Assembly (NCBI RefSeq): GCF_964340395.1 | Contig: NC_135551.1 | Location: 8,210,879 to 8,274,878 of the forward strand | Direction of reading: 5' to 3' | DNA: 64,000 bases | Source of the DNA: Glandiceps talaboti | Taxonomy: Eukaryota > Hemichordata > Enteropneusta > Spengelidae | In this document: one piece after another, positions 10,382-22,172 of the stretch | How the letters are laid out: the number at the start of each line of letters is the position of its first letter | Position numbering within the stretch: position 1 is the first letter of the stretch | Translations under genes and position numbers: made by a program | Notes under the pieces: model-generated | Told to the model about the DNA's origin: nothing | Databases searched by the model: none | The model's input: only the letters and a program-made list of their open reading frames with translations

Positions 10382-10452
10382 TAATCCGTGACAAATTGCG
10401 TCCACCAGTGTTCGGGGTTTGAGAAGGGGTGGACGCAATTTCTCACGGATTG
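10382..10452. repeat. hairpin with about 24-bp arms
   Basis: AATCCGTGACAAATTGCGTC on the left is mirrored by GACGCAATTTCTCACGGATT on the right, with a loop of about 25 nt. No flanking duplication was recognised. It lies in the putative intron of the minus-strand membrane gene. Confidence 0.65.
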
Positions 10453-10714
10453 TATTGTTACATTGTATGTCCACTTGAATATCGCCTGTAGCTGCACTAG
10501 CTGCGCATGCAACTGAGATATTTCTTTCATCAAGTAAAGAAAGATATATTCTCTAAGAATTTGTCAATTTCTTTTAAAAAGACATTGTATCTGTTAAATA
10601 GTAGTGAGAGGTGGTGTAGTGACAAGTTTAAATATTGAGCGAAAGCTTGATTTTCATGAATCTCTTGCTATGTTAAAAGTGCACTAGTTTGTAACTAGAG
10701 TATCATCTCGCGAT

Positions 10715-10734
10715 CAAACAACAACAGCAGCAGC

Positions 10735-10793
<59 letters not shown>
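10715..10793. repeat. microsatellite (CAA)n
   Basis: About 26 units with a few CAG variants at the start. Confidence 0.95.
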
Positions 10794-10794
<1 letters not shown>

Positions 10795-11198
10795 CTATTA
10801 TTGTTAAAATATCAATAATTAGACATTACACATGTTAATCAGTGTTCTATCGACTCGGAGCGACAAAGACCCCTTAGGTCACTCGTATTTTCCTTGGCTG
10901 AACGAAGACAAATATGGGGAAATAGCATCTAATTGTTATAGAATCACTGTATTGCTGTTCTTGATAGTATATTTTGTCATATATCTTTTTTAAGGTATTC
11001 TTTGATCAGTTTAACTTACCACCAACAGCAGTATCTTTGCTTCCCGTAAATCTCCACTTGGTAGTACCTGGGGATATCTGGTGTATACGAAGAAATGTCT
11101 TTCTTACTAAAGAGTATAAGGCAAAGGAAGATACTCTAGCAATATTAATGTTAGTTAGAGATTTTATTATGTGTGGCCACCAAGCAACATTTATAGAA

Positions 11199-11446
11199 CA
11201 GGGAACTTGCAATCCAGACTGAGCATGCTCCGATGCAAAGGACTATGGGATTATCTATGGATATCGTAATACCTAATCTGGAGCTACTGATAAAATAAAC
11301 CTTCCGCAATTGTCAGGGTGATGAATTAATTCTTTGTGGTTAAAAACAATGTAACATTATTGTTTACAATACTATTTTATTAGTATTTATTTTCACATTT
11401 CCCATGATGCAACATTCAACATGGCGGGTTTGCAAGTTCCCTATTG
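11199..11446. mobile_element. MITE family 2, copy 1
   Basis: About 248 bp with inverted ends CAGGGAACTTGCAA and TTGCAAGTTCCCTATTG. About 80 percent similar by eye to the copy at 42619-42879. No coding capacity. Confidence 0.75.
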
Positions 11447-11753
11447 CAAAGATTTCTGAACAGTGCAAACAGGGTTGGCGTGGCTGAGAGTGAAGTTCAA
11501 GATTATGAAACAAGCAGAACTGAACTGTTGCACAAATCGTTCAGTAAAATATGATATACGCACAACAATAAATACATATTGTGTATTTCCCTTGTACTTT
11601 ATTATCCTTACCGAAGATTTAAAGATATAATTGATCGCACTTCGATACTACAAAGTGCTTGCAATGTGCAACAAATAACTTGATTTTGATAACTGGCCCT
11701 GATGGTCAAAGTTAAAGTGTGAGGTCTTAAAAAAGGAAACTTACTTATGGTAA

Positions 11754-12747
11754 CAGGCCTCGAAATTCGTTTTTTTTCCCACCTGCCCATTGGGCAGGTG
11801 ATTGAAAAATTTACCTGCCCAACCAAAATTTTACCTGCCCAATTCACCTTTCACTAATTTTGTTACTAGTCCTTTAGATCAAGTCTTCTATGGTAAGTAC
11901 CACTATTGAGCCACCTGTCTAATGCCCTGATCGCAACATAGCCTCACTCTCTGGCCCATCCAATACAATACGTAGTAACACATCTAATGAGTCGATACTC
12001 AGTGAACTGCGGCAAACGTTCTCTTCTCTTTTCAACCATTTATATTCTTTCTCCCATTCTTCACGGAATTTTCGCTTTCTTTTCCTTTCATCCTGCTTCC
12101 AAAACGTTGTCGATTTGCTATCTCCGTCATCATCTTTGTGTGGTATTGCCACTAAATTATCACTCTCCATACGCAACTTCCCAGCTTTCTCGCCGTCACC
12201 ACCCTCACTTTCTTTTCTTTCTTGCTTCTTCTTCTTTTCATTTGGAGTATCATTGTTTGAAGACTTCGTAAATCCAAACTTTAATAAGCTCATGTTTATT
12301 CAACAGCTTTCATTAGTATACGTAACGTCACTTCGAGGTCAGGGCCCGCTGAGGTAAATACTACTTAATGAACACATGACATGGCTGGTCACATGAGTGA
12401 AACACATGGTTGCTATTGATATGCAAATCAAACCAATACGTGCCTATGACGCGATGTCCATATATGGAGAGGTTGACAGGTCATTGCATTCTGGCATTAG
12501 GCAATGCGGAAATGAAGAAACTTAGGTTTGATCGAAACAAGCTAAGTTACAAGAGACAAATCGACAAAAAATAAAACCCCAAAACGATTGCGATAACAAT
12601 TATTGACCAAATTAGAATAAGCAGTTTATAATAAAGTATTCCAAAAAAAGCGCCGGCCCAACTGGGCAGGTGTGCATAAATTTTACCGGCCCAGCACCAC
12701 TTTTCACCTGCCCTGGGCCGCTGGGCCGGCGGGAATTTCGAGCCCTG
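11754..12747. mobile_element. hAT-like DNA transposon, internally deleted
   Basis: Inverted ends CAGGCCTCGAAATTC and GAATTTCGAGCCCTG match over 15 bp with one mismatch. Both sides carry GGTAA (11749-11753 and 12748-12752), a 5-bp target duplication. Sub-terminal palindromes (CACCTGCCCATTGGGCAGGTG and related CCTGCCC/GGGCAGG boxes) lie just inside both ends. CAGGG-type ends fit the hAT superfamily, some groups of which make 5-bp rather than 8-bp duplications. The element is 994 bp, too short for a full transposase, but keeps a minus-strand 124-codon ORF. Confidence 0.7.
11919..12293 (-). CDS. N-terminal hAT-transposase-like fragment
   Basis: 124 residues from a true ATG at 12293 to TAG at 11919-11921. 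The start MSLLKFGF is followed by a long Lys/Glu/Asp-rich segment and, at about residues 85-109, a Trp-containing basic block (FREEWEKEYKWLKREE). This resembles by recollection the N-terminal part of domesticated hAT proteins of the ZNF862/C17orf113 type, where a similar W-x5-6-W block precedes a zinc finger. The zinc-finger cysteines and the catalytic RNase-H fold are missing. Enclosed by the inverted ends at 11754-12747, so it belongs to that element. It could also be a captured host exon. Confidence 0.45.
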   Translation of the reverse strand: MSLLKFGFTKSSNNDTPNEKKKKQERKESEGGDGEKAGKLRMESDNLVAIPHKDDDGDSKSTTFWKQDERKRKRKFREEWEKEYKWLKREENVCRSSLSIDSLDVLLRIVLDGPESEAMLRSGH

Positions 12748-12889
12748 GGTAATATGGAGTACACACTTGAATGGGTTGGAGTCCCTACTTACTGCAATAA
12801 ATCATGATTTCTTTACTACATTATGGCTGATATTCAAACAAATTTGCATTTCTCGCCCAACAAAGTGACATGTATATGCCCATTTCGTA

Positions 12890-12896
12890 TGATGAC

Positions 12897-12953
<57 letters not shown>

Positions 12954-12985
12954 AATGATGATGTGATGATGATAATGATAATGAT
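12890..12985. repeat. microsatellite (GAT)n
   Basis: About 20 perfect GAT units followed by degenerate GAT/AAT units; gives poly-Asp or poly-Ser frames that are artefacts. Confidence 0.95.
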
Positions 12986-13009
12986 GTTGATGATGATGAC
13001 ATATTTGAT

Positions 13010-13243
13010 AAACGAAACTACTTGCCGATGTTTGGGGGAAACGATGCCAGTTCCTCGCATCAAATTTCCCTTCGATTTTTTCTGCCAGGCCACCATCGTT
13101 GTCCTGACTACTCCCATAAGTTAGGCCAATACTAACATTAGAATCATTGTCTGTGGTTGCCTTGTCGGATGTTTCTTTAATAGGTCTGTTGGTCGCCGCT
13201 TCTTCAGTTTGTACAGTAACTACAGCAGCAACACCATTGGATT
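13010..13243 (-). CDS. candidate internal exon of the minus-strand membrane gene (3' end uncertain)
   Basis: On the minus strand TCTGTAATTACAG ends at 13244 as a possible acceptor. One frame then stays open for about 80 codons with a composition unlike the surrounding AT-rich DNA: a Thr/Ser/Asp/Asn-rich, Cys-free sequence beginning SNGVAAVVTVQTEEAATN, typical of an extracellular stalk. The implied intron phase is 1, matching the exon at 10163-10344 on the same strand 2.7 kb downstream. Several GT donors are possible (for example near 13109 and 13031) and none is clearly best. The frame runs on into the (GAT)n repeat. No homology is claimed. Confidence 0.35.
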
Positions 13244-13301
13244 CTGTAATTACAGAGTATATACAATAACATTAATAACCAGATGTAATCTGAATATCTT
13301 C

Positions 13302-13561
13302 ACACTAGTAGAAAAAATAGTACAGTTTACGACATTTTCCGTACTATAGTTCAGATTGAGTTCAATTCTGTACTTTTATGCTGATGAGGTGGACGTTTCT
13401 GTACTTTCCCATTAGCGCCTGTCTAATCGGATTATACTCGATCTGAAAAATAGTTCAGATTGCGAGTCGGAAGTGATTTGAATACATTTGCATTTAGTTC
13501 AGAATATATTCATGAGTTCACCCCCATAACCGGGCAGTAAACAAATGAATATTCAAATCTA
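13302..13561. mobile_element. 260-bp dispersed element, copy 1
   Basis: Identical base for base, as read by eye, to the reverse complement of 29597-29856. Boundaries are sharp: the shared sequence begins ACACTAGTAGAAAA and ends TTCAAATCTA, with unrelated flanks. No ORF and no clear target duplication. Confidence 0.75.
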
Positions 13562-16500
13562 TCTCGCCTGCATGTGATTCAAGGCGTGTACACTAATTGT
13601 TTGACCCACAGAAAACTAACAGTAACACTATTTAGTTAGTTAGTTGTCTGTGTTTGACCACATGAAGGCGGAGGGGGAGGGTGCAAAAGAAAAGGGTTAC
13701 ACACATGTACATGTACAGTGTATGATATGATGAGAGCTACATTTAATGTACATGTACATACGAACTGACATGTATACGTACATGTACAACTACGCTAGCA
13801 TGTAAACGTTAGCAAAAACTCTTACTACTACCTCAGACCACTAAAATACTAGAGTGGTCTGAGCTACTACTACTTGCAAAAAGTATTTACAAGCATTTCC
13901 ATGTAGGTCAATGAAATATCACCTATGTGGGTTATACTTCAATAGTCGGTCAAACAGCGTAAAGGTCTACATTCTACAATGACAGACATGATTGTTCAAC
14001 TCGGTGCGATCTAAGATGAATTCACGGTGTATATTTGGTTACGTCGCCTTTGAATTGATGATGACGACTCGTCCGACCTAGACTGTTCTGGTCCAGTTTC
14101 AAGTGAAAGTCAGAATTATCACGGTGCCATTGATTATACTAACTGTGATGAAACTCGCCCACTCTAGTCTCTATGACTTCATTAGCCCCAAAATGCAAGA
14201 ACTTAATAATGGTATTGTAAATCGAAGTTCATGCATGCTCTGACTGTCGCCTGTTTTTTGTTTTCTTACATTTTATACAATTTTGAATTGTTAGCTTTGT
14301 ATTTCCTGCATTAATGTTGAAAACTGGTCTTTTTACTGTGCGTCTTCAATGCGCAGGTAAAATAGTGTGTTAATCTAGCATCGTGAGTACGCGCTCGCTT
14401 ATGGTTTCGCATACCTTGGACTGCCTGTCATTCAGTATTGTTTTAGCCTATTTATTTCTAAAGAAAAATGGTCTGTAAAGGGACTGCTTTAGTTGTCACA
14501 GTGCCTTTGTGGATTTATAAATCGATTTATGACAAGTGAGTCTACCTATTTTTTTTCCGACCCACTCAGTCAAGGAGTGCGATACACCAATCACCGTGTA
14601 TTTAGCTTTGTATACAGTGTATGGATAATAGCAAGTTTCGGGACTGAAAAATCATAAATTGTTTGTTAGACTTATTTTTTATTCAATGTAATCTGGGTTC
14701 ATTGGGAATTTTCAGATATCAGGATTTAAACCTCGGATTTCAACTCAGAAAGGCTATATTTTTTGCCTCAGTCTGAATTATATTAGTAGAACTCTCACCA
14801 ACGTTCCCAATGTGAAGTGATCTGAAAGTTGGTGAGAGGTCCTCACGTTGGATTGCAGCACTGCATGTTCTTGCCGAGAAGATAAAGAGGTGTAGTAATT
14901 ATGGTTTAAAACTGACTTTTACAAACGCCAGTCGTGTAGGGTCTATGATTTTTTATGTTGTGGATGAATGCGGCACTTTGATCTGAACCTCAGACCACTA
15001 TAATAGGAACAGACTAGAATCGCTTTTTGTTTTAGGTGTGAATGGGGCTCTAAACCCATCTTCTCTGTCGTGCATGGTTACCCTTCAAACCTGCTTCAAG
15101 CCGAACGTTGTGCAAAACGATACTTCGTGTCTTTACGGGGTTTTTTTGCAATTGTGTTTTAGTGGCCTGAGTCTGAACAAGTGTTCATACAGTACAGCAA
15201 AGTCCCACCAACAAAATCCATAGCAATAGATGCAGGAAAACCTCAGTATGGGCGACGGTGAAATCATGGTGTTAATTCTAAAACTTTTGAAAGCAAGAAC
15301 ATATGTTTGTGCAACTTTTGTATTAAAAGCATACCATTCCAATTCAAGGACAACGATTTTGTTCAGAAATGGTGGTAGGACTATAATCCTTCCTACCTCC
15401 TTCCTTCCTACCTCCATAGTTCAAAACCGCTGATCGTAACTGCATGGTACAGCGCATCTACATTTATTTCTGAGTTCCGGAGGGCATTATTTGATAAGTA
15501 CCCCATTCGTCCCTGTATTAGATCTTGTATAGTCATAACATTACAACGATATGTGATTGTTGTGATCATTTCATTTGCTCATTATGTATTCAAGTGTAGT
15601 CAAATTTTCTTAGGTGTATGAGCAACTTTACTTCACCAATAAATTCTACTTTCTCACGAGTATTGTAAAATAACATGGCTATAATATGATACTACACAGC
15701 ACGTTTTAGACGTATTTGCATATCAATGTCATCTTCAAATTTTCTTGAAGAATTCTTCATCCAGATACTCTAACATACCTGCACACCAAATGTCAGCCCA
15801 TTCAATCGATTAGTTTTGCGGCTGTCATTCATTTTTACTTTGAATTCTTTTATTTACAAAACAAATTACAGTTTTTGACCCCAAAAATGACCAAAAACAG
15901 AAAATTGAAAATATCTTGCTGTCATAAACAAATATGAATAGACTTCTCGATAAAATTCCATTTACTCATTGGGAACATCGAACGTACAATGTCAAAAAGT
16001 CGCACTGGCGCAAAGTATCATGGGAAAACTTTCTTTGGCACACCTCACTTAGGAAATATAGCCGCAACAAAAAAGTTAATACTGGGATCATGTCTTTTTA
16101 AATTTAGCCTTTACCTTATAGAATAGAAGTATCAAAAGTGTATGCACTAACAAGTATCTGTGGTTTGTGCAAACATGCCAAATCGCTGATGATTGTTAAA
16201 CAACAAAACTTTGCATACCATTGTCATTAATAATTCTACGTTTTACTTCTGAATCAGTTCTAAACACTTACGATTGAAATGATCGTCAACGATACGCTGA
16301 TTTGTAGTTGAGGGTAATTAAAAATATTTTACAATGACGATTTCGACCATTAGTCGATGGAGGTGACCCCAACCAAACCTGTCACAAGATGTAAACTTGC
16401 ACACTTTTTTTGTGTCAATATGTCTGTTCTGGTCAGTCTGTTTTGGGAATTTATGGTACACTCACTGTCGCAGTTTTCAGCCAGGGTCACGTTATTCGAC

Positions 16501-17907
16501 GATTACTATTTGGATAAACACTGCAAAAAAGTAACACCCGTCATTGTTGCTTAGACATTTTCCTAGGGTCTTTTTCAACATGATTTATAGTAAGAAGTAA
16601 CTTTGTTGATGGTGTAGTCACTGAATTTATAACCCTACATCGATGACTTAGTAATTGAACACGCAAATGAATTATCATGAACACTGATCTACAACCGATC
16701 CGACCCTGGGATTCGATCACAATTCATGGCGTCGCTTGCCAGTCTATGTCTATGTCTTGGTCACGCAAACGTGAACACTCTGATATCTGAAACACTTCTT
16801 TGCTCCAGATACGCACCTTTTTTTTCATGGAAAATGTCATATAGTTTGAAGTAAGCTGGGAGAAAATATTAATGAGATATTTGTAGATTTAAATAAGAGT
16901 GAAATGATAGTCAAGTGATTTTGAACCATCTCCGTGTATTTTGCTTTAGCGAAAACACTGACAACTACTAGTATGTGATCGCCCGGTCGTCAAATTGCAA
17001 AGAACAATGAAGAACAGCTGAACACCTTCCTGTGGTCATCTGTTCCTTTCCGTACCGACTCTCAATTGTTTTGCTGCGTTTACTTGTATAACTTTAATAA
17101 CAATAGTTTTTTAACTAACACCAATGTTCTTCCACTTTCTTTGCTTTCAAAATCAGTCACTTACTGTTGTAGCCAGTCAAAGACAGCCATCCTCAACTGG
17201 AAACACACCATGACAACAAAGATATACCAGAAAGTCATGACGTTTTGAATCATATCATTCGGCCCCCAACCCTGTTTTTGACAATTAAAAAATGCTCTAC
17301 TACCCATCACAGCCAGTATCAATCAGACTTTTTCCATATATTATGTTCCACCCTAACTTAACCCATATGACCGCCCCATTTATAACTCGTATGTCCGGAC
17401 ATGAACATGATTGGCTTTTCGCTGACCAAGGGGTATGAGACCATATGTGGAAGTGGGGGATAAGCTTATCAAATATGACCGTAGTTCCATGTAAATTAAA
17501 ACTTATAGTTATGCTTATAGTCGTTACGTTTTCAGTTTATTGTGGTACCCGCTTGATGCTTTCTCTGAAGATGCCGACGGGATCAGTCTAAAATTCAGTT
17601 CTGGTGTATAAACTACAATGTATCACACATGTCATGACTCTCACTATCCAATCCATCGGCTATACACTGGAGAACACAAGGACTATACTGACTGTTTTCT
17701 ATCCAGCACGAAATAAATTGAGAATACGTGGAACTTATATGTACATGAACAGTAGCTCCGACAACTCTGACAAGTCTCTATATACCCCACCAGGCCTCTT
17801 TGCTGGAGTTCGCGGAGCGTGTGTTGTCAGTGCTAATCTCGTCTAGTTCCTATCACCGTGTTCCTAAACAGTATCGTTACCATTTACACCTCCACTCACT
17901 AAACTTG
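13562..17907. other. gene-free stretch
   Basis: No supported gene. It holds a CTCAG-type hairpin at 13832-13863 and a half-copy of the same end (CTCAGACCAC) at about 14986. ACATGTACATGTAC-type words cluster at 13700-13790. Short open frames here lack motifs. Confidence 0.4.
13832..13863. mobile_element. 32-bp hairpin insertion (CTCAG type) with 7-bp TSD
   Basis: Perfect 11-bp arms CTCAGACCACT / AGTGGTCTGAG around a 10-nt loop. Flanked by CTACTAC at 13825-13831 and 13864-13870; the flank is itself simple (ACT)n, so this duplication is weaker evidence than at the other sites. Confidence 0.55.
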
Positions 17908-17914
17908 GTTTAGT

Positions 17915-17950
17915 CATAGAAAATAGAGAGGACCCTCTCTATTGTCTATG
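17915..17950. mobile_element. 36-bp hairpin insertion (CATAG type) with 7-bp TSD
   Basis: Left arm begins CATAGAAAATAGAGAGG; the right arm ends CTCTCTATTGTCTATG, matching 16 of 17. Perfect 7-bp direct repeats GTTTAGT at 17908-17914 and 17951-17957. Confidence 0.7.
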
Positions 17951-18540
17951 GTTTAGTTAGATACCAATTGGCATCTGGACTAGAGCTAATCACGAGTCCA
18001 TCACAACGTGCATGCATCATTTTCGGATGTCCGCATTTTGGACATTGAAGTAAATGATTTTACATTTCTGAGTCTCATTCTGTATTTTTCCACTGTTCTA
18101 TATGTGGTAGCTACTACTTTTGGCACAATTAAAAAAAAAGATGTTACGAAGACGAAAAAAAATATAATCGAGATGCACGATAAACATTTTTGGAAAAAAA
18201 GTCACATAAATGACTGCAGTATCCATATTTTTAATTGGCATGATTGAAGACTTTAAAAAATGAATGATGATAAAAGTGAGATTTTGCCTCAGTGATGGTT
18301 TTTCTATACAAGCGATAACATCACGATACCGGGTACTTCACAAACATTATCTCACTGACTTCAAAACCATAGTGACTAAATCGTTTCGTACAATTAGACG
18401 GCATGATGTTTTTTACGTCTCGCACAAGCATATACAATGGTACACTTTACCAAATTGTAATAGACCATGTAAATATTACATTGACCGATGCAGATCTTGC
18501 TCGCGCAGGTTGGGTAGATTTATATGCTACGTTATGCCTT

Positions 18541-18895
18541 AGGCCTAAAAAATAACTGTTTGGTTTCTGTTACCCGACCCACCTAGTTTTTCACTGCCGA
18601 CCCTTAACTTTTTTTTACGTGTTCTTGAAAAACTAACAAAATCGCAACAATTGTGAAGTCTCACGAGACATAGTGGATGCAGAAACTGACATCAACTTAA
18701 AAAGACAATATAAAACTGTTCCTCCAATCTGTAATGGTTGTACATCTAATGGAAAGAAGCCAATAACACAGAGATCATTTGGAAAAAATGGAAAACCAGA
18801 ATTAGACACTCGCACATGTATAAAAATAAATCTACCTACCCCACCTATTTATTTATTTTGCCTAATCGGAACAACACAATTTTTTTAATAGGCCT
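18541..18895 (+). mobile_element. MITE family 1, copy 2
   Basis: Starts AGGCCTAAAAAATAAC and ends TTTTTTTAATAGGCCT. Internal GTGGATGCAGAAACTGA block and the CCACCTATT block match copy 1. The short open frame across it is a by-product of the conserved repeat and not a gene. Confidence 0.75.
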
Positions 18896-19009
18896 ATTTC
18901 CTAACTCAAGCTTAAATTATTGGACCCTTGTGAACCAAAAATGTGCGAAAATACAACGCCAAAATAGTAACGCTTTGCACGGTTTTCACACTGAGCAATA
19001 CGATTAGAT

Positions 19010-19039
19010 CATAGACAGTGAAGTTCTCCAGTGTCTCTG
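19010..19039. mobile_element. 30-bp degenerate hairpin insertion (CATAG type)
   Basis: Left end CATAGACAGTG, right end CAGTGTCTCTG (one change from the CTATG end). The flanks ATTAGAT and GTTAGAC match at 5 of 7, so this is an older or doubtful member. Confidence 0.35.
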
Positions 19040-19925
19040 GTTAGACCGACAACAATGAAACCGTTAGCGGGATCTCAGAGTCATACTCATTCACATACAA
19101 TTTTTTATGGCTGTTCACGTTGGTTAGCAACATCTCTGTCTTTGAGTTTGAATGAAATCGCTGCCATTCCCTACAGGAAACTGTTCTATGGAATTACATG
19201 CCAGGAGCGCTTTCAATATCATAGAATGTTTTGTTGATCTTTTTTTTTCTTTTTTTCTTTTTTTTTTTTTTGTGGGGGGGGGGGGGTCGACAACTTTTAC
19301 CAAGACAACCATTATATTAATCATTATAGTAACTACCTAGCATGGCTAATAGCCATACTGAGGTAGAACTGTAGATTGCTAAAATGTTATGGGTTGCTGG
19401 TTGTACACAACCTCAGCATATGCCACTTGACTTTCAGGCATTAATAGGTGGCAGAAATAGTCCGCACCAGGGCCGCTCTGTAGTCCGCATAAAAGGGTGA
19501 CTAAGCCCAGACAATATTGTCCAGACCAGATTTGGAGGTGTGAACGCATTTAAAGCTGACTCGGTTCTAAATCTTGGTGCATATTCATGAGGTCGACACC
19601 TAGAAAATGAACCATGTGTACATTTCTTTTGTCTTTTGTTAGTTAATTTATGCGGGTAAACTGTGTCTTCACTAACATTTTCCACTAAAAGTTTCAAAAT
19701 TGTCTTGTTTTTTGAAGGACTACTATAATAATATTTCACCGCCCTTGCTTTATTGTCATATCAGGAAAGTCAAGAACTTGACAAAAGCTATTCAAAACAA
19801 AGTAATCAAAGTTGCAAAACCAAAATGGTGCCGTGGAGAGTTGTGTCTGGTCATGTTCTGATCATGGAAGTATAACCCACGGTCTGATCTAGTAGCAGTA
19901 TATAAACGACGAATCTACATTACAA

Positions 19926-19943
19926 ATAAACAAACAAACAAAC

Positions 19944-19983
<40 letters not shown>

Positions 19984-19986
19984 CAC
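19926..19986. repeat. microsatellite (AAAC)n(CA)n
   Basis: Short AAAC run leading into about 20 CA units. Confidence 0.9.
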
Positions 19987-21745
19987 GGTGATATTAAAAA
20001 GCACGCAAGACAAAGGTTGGTTCACATCCCTCGCATCAGTACCGGTACCCATTCTACTGAGTTATAAATATAAATCACATTCTCAGCTACAACATTGAAC
20101 TTGTATGATACAAAAATCTTCAGAATGTGCGGGCCATATTTTCACTACCGGCATTGGCAGTCACCATCACTGCCTTTAAAAAAAATTAATACAGATAAAT
20201 GGAAGCAAAAATAATCCTCTTGACGGTAGTTTAGTAGTCAGTCATGAATTATGTAACGTTAAATAACGCTATTCAAATATTTCCCTCTATGCCTCCCATA
20301 TACCGATAGTAAATCTTCAAACATCCATACAGACATGCGGACTTTGCTCCCTACTAGATACATCCATGTTTTACGTTACTTTCGTATTGCAAATTTAGCT
20401 GATGATGTCATGTCAAAGCCACGTGGTCTAAAAACCTGAATCTCCGTACATACATTTCGATATGAAATTATTTATCCGTGATGTTTAGAATTTTGGTCGG
20501 TCAATATAGTTTCAATGACCAAGTGTGACCCCCACTGATGTCTAAAGTACTAATATCAGTACCTGACCGGCCATGGCCATGGCCTTGTTTTTGTTTTTGA
20601 TTTTCTTCAATATTCAAATCTACGTAATGTCTGGTTTGTTAGGCCATAAATTCCAAGCATATTTACCATGATATCACAAATATAGACCAGTTACAGAAAG
20701 TAATAAGTGTCAGCAAAATACTGTAATATCGACACTGTTTCACGGATTTTAGGGACGCTGGTGCTTGGATTATTTTACGGTTGACATTACCTAGCCAGTA
20801 ATATAAGGAGTAGTACATGGGTATTTTATCCCTGGACTCTGTTTATATCGAAATGGAAGAAGCTGAAACAGTTCTTCTTTGAGCAGGAAATATGTTGTGA
20901 TTATGGATATTATATATATACATGTATATAATTGCCAACACATCGGCAACGAGAGTAATGACATTGACTATACGTAATATGTAAAGATGTAGTGTAAAAT
21001 TGGAATACGGTCGTCAGGAACTAGATTAGGGTATACGTAGGGGGAGGCTCAGGAGAAAAATTGTTGTCACGGGAAAAAAACGAATTGGGACGTGCGTGAA
21101 AATTCGGATTGTCTGAAAGGGGCCCGGAGTCACGTACAAATATTTTGCTCATGAGTTGAACCAAATTTAACTCCAGGAGCAGACGTTTAACAAGCGTATT
21201 TTTAAAAGGGTGACTGGCAGAGAATGTGTGTCTCTTGAAGGGTAGACAATATACTCGCGATAGACTATGGGTTTCAGGCCACTGTGTCAGACGTGGTCTT
21301 GGAGGAGTCAGTACAATTCCTCCAAGAGTGGTAAGAGGCCAAGCCTGAAATAGACGGGTTTGCAAGTAGAAGTTTACATGCCTTGTCTGTGGTTTACATT
21401 GTGCACGCAAAACATCTCACAAAACCGGCCATAACTAAAGCGGCATATCAGTAAATATGAAAAACGTGATCTTGGTAATTTGGATACCAGTTCTGAAAAT
21501 ATTCTCTGGGAAAATAGGTTAAAATGAACATCGAGATAGCTGCCTATTTCCCATTGTTTATAAATCGTCAAGAGGTTAAGCTATCCACTCAGATGAACCA
21601 CTCTTTGTCACTTTATAATCTGGCATTATACATGGGATAATTTCCAAAATGTACATGTTTTATCGTTTCATTTTGGACTTTATAGAAGTTGATGACTAAA
21701 ATTACCTTACCCTCGATGAAAGTTATGAATGCGACTAGGTTTTAC

Positions 21746-21769
21746 CATAGACAGGGTGGAGGGTCTATG
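21746..21769. mobile_element. 24-bp hairpin insertion (CATAG type) with 7-bp TSD
   Basis: Ends CATAGAC and GTCTATG are perfect inverted 7-mers. The interior GGGTGGAGG equals the right-arm interior of the copies at 23903 and 25226, so this looks like a copy that lost most of its left arm. Flanks GTTTTAC at 21739-21745 and 21770-21776 are identical. Confidence 0.65.
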
Positions 21770-22032
21770 GTTTTACCTACTAGAATTAGTTGCGACAAGA
21801 TTGTAAATGCACATGGGCGAGTTTTGCCAGATTGCTTTATTTCAAGTGATTTGAAAATTGTGAATGGCGGACTTGGCCGTGGTCCATCGAATTGTCGAGT
21901 ACTACCGTGGTGGCACTAGTCGTTCCTCACTGGCACGGCAAGTGCCACCTTCCGGCGATATTTATTGTCTTTGAACCTTTCTCAACAAATAAATCACACA
22001 TAACTCCCCAAACGCTTCCATTCTAGAAATCC

Positions 22033-22172
22033 GGTGCCGACCCTAAACCTTTTTTATAAAGAAGAAAAATCAGTAAAATCGAGAAAATTGTGAGTGAAGT
22101 CTTGCCAGAAATGGTCATCAACTTAAAAAAGACAATAAAAAAAACGCGGTTCTTCCAATCTGGAATGCAGAG
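22033..22172 (+). mobile_element. MITE family 1, truncated copy 3
   Basis: Shares GCCGACCCTAAACCTTTTTT, the ATCAACTTAAAAA block and TTCTTCCAATCTG with copies 1 and 2; both ends are missing. Confidence 0.55.

Larger units (their letters stand above)
18896..21738. other. gene-free stretch
   Basis: Contains a degenerate hairpin insertion at 19010-19039, T- and G-runs at 19240-19287, (CA)n at 19943-19986, and a segment at 21038-21190 that recurs around 25825-25965 (shared words CTGAAAGGGGCCC, TGAACCAAA, CAGGAGCAG). No gene recognised. Confidence 0.4.

Noticed and set aside
13380-13405. CTGATGAG ... GTTTC resembling a second hammerhead
   Set aside because: The GAAA box is on the wrong strand relative to the CTGATGA box, so the core cannot form.
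14044-14165. Asp/Ser-rich 38-codon frame (IDDDDSSDLDCSGP...) like a protein tail
   Set aside because: A stop lies immediately upstream and no splice acceptor precedes it, so no exon can be defined.
19326-19372. ATGGCTAATAGCCAT palindrome with CTACCT/AGGTAG flanks
   Set aside because: The flanks are inverted rather than direct repeats, so it is a plain hairpin and not an insertion with target duplication.
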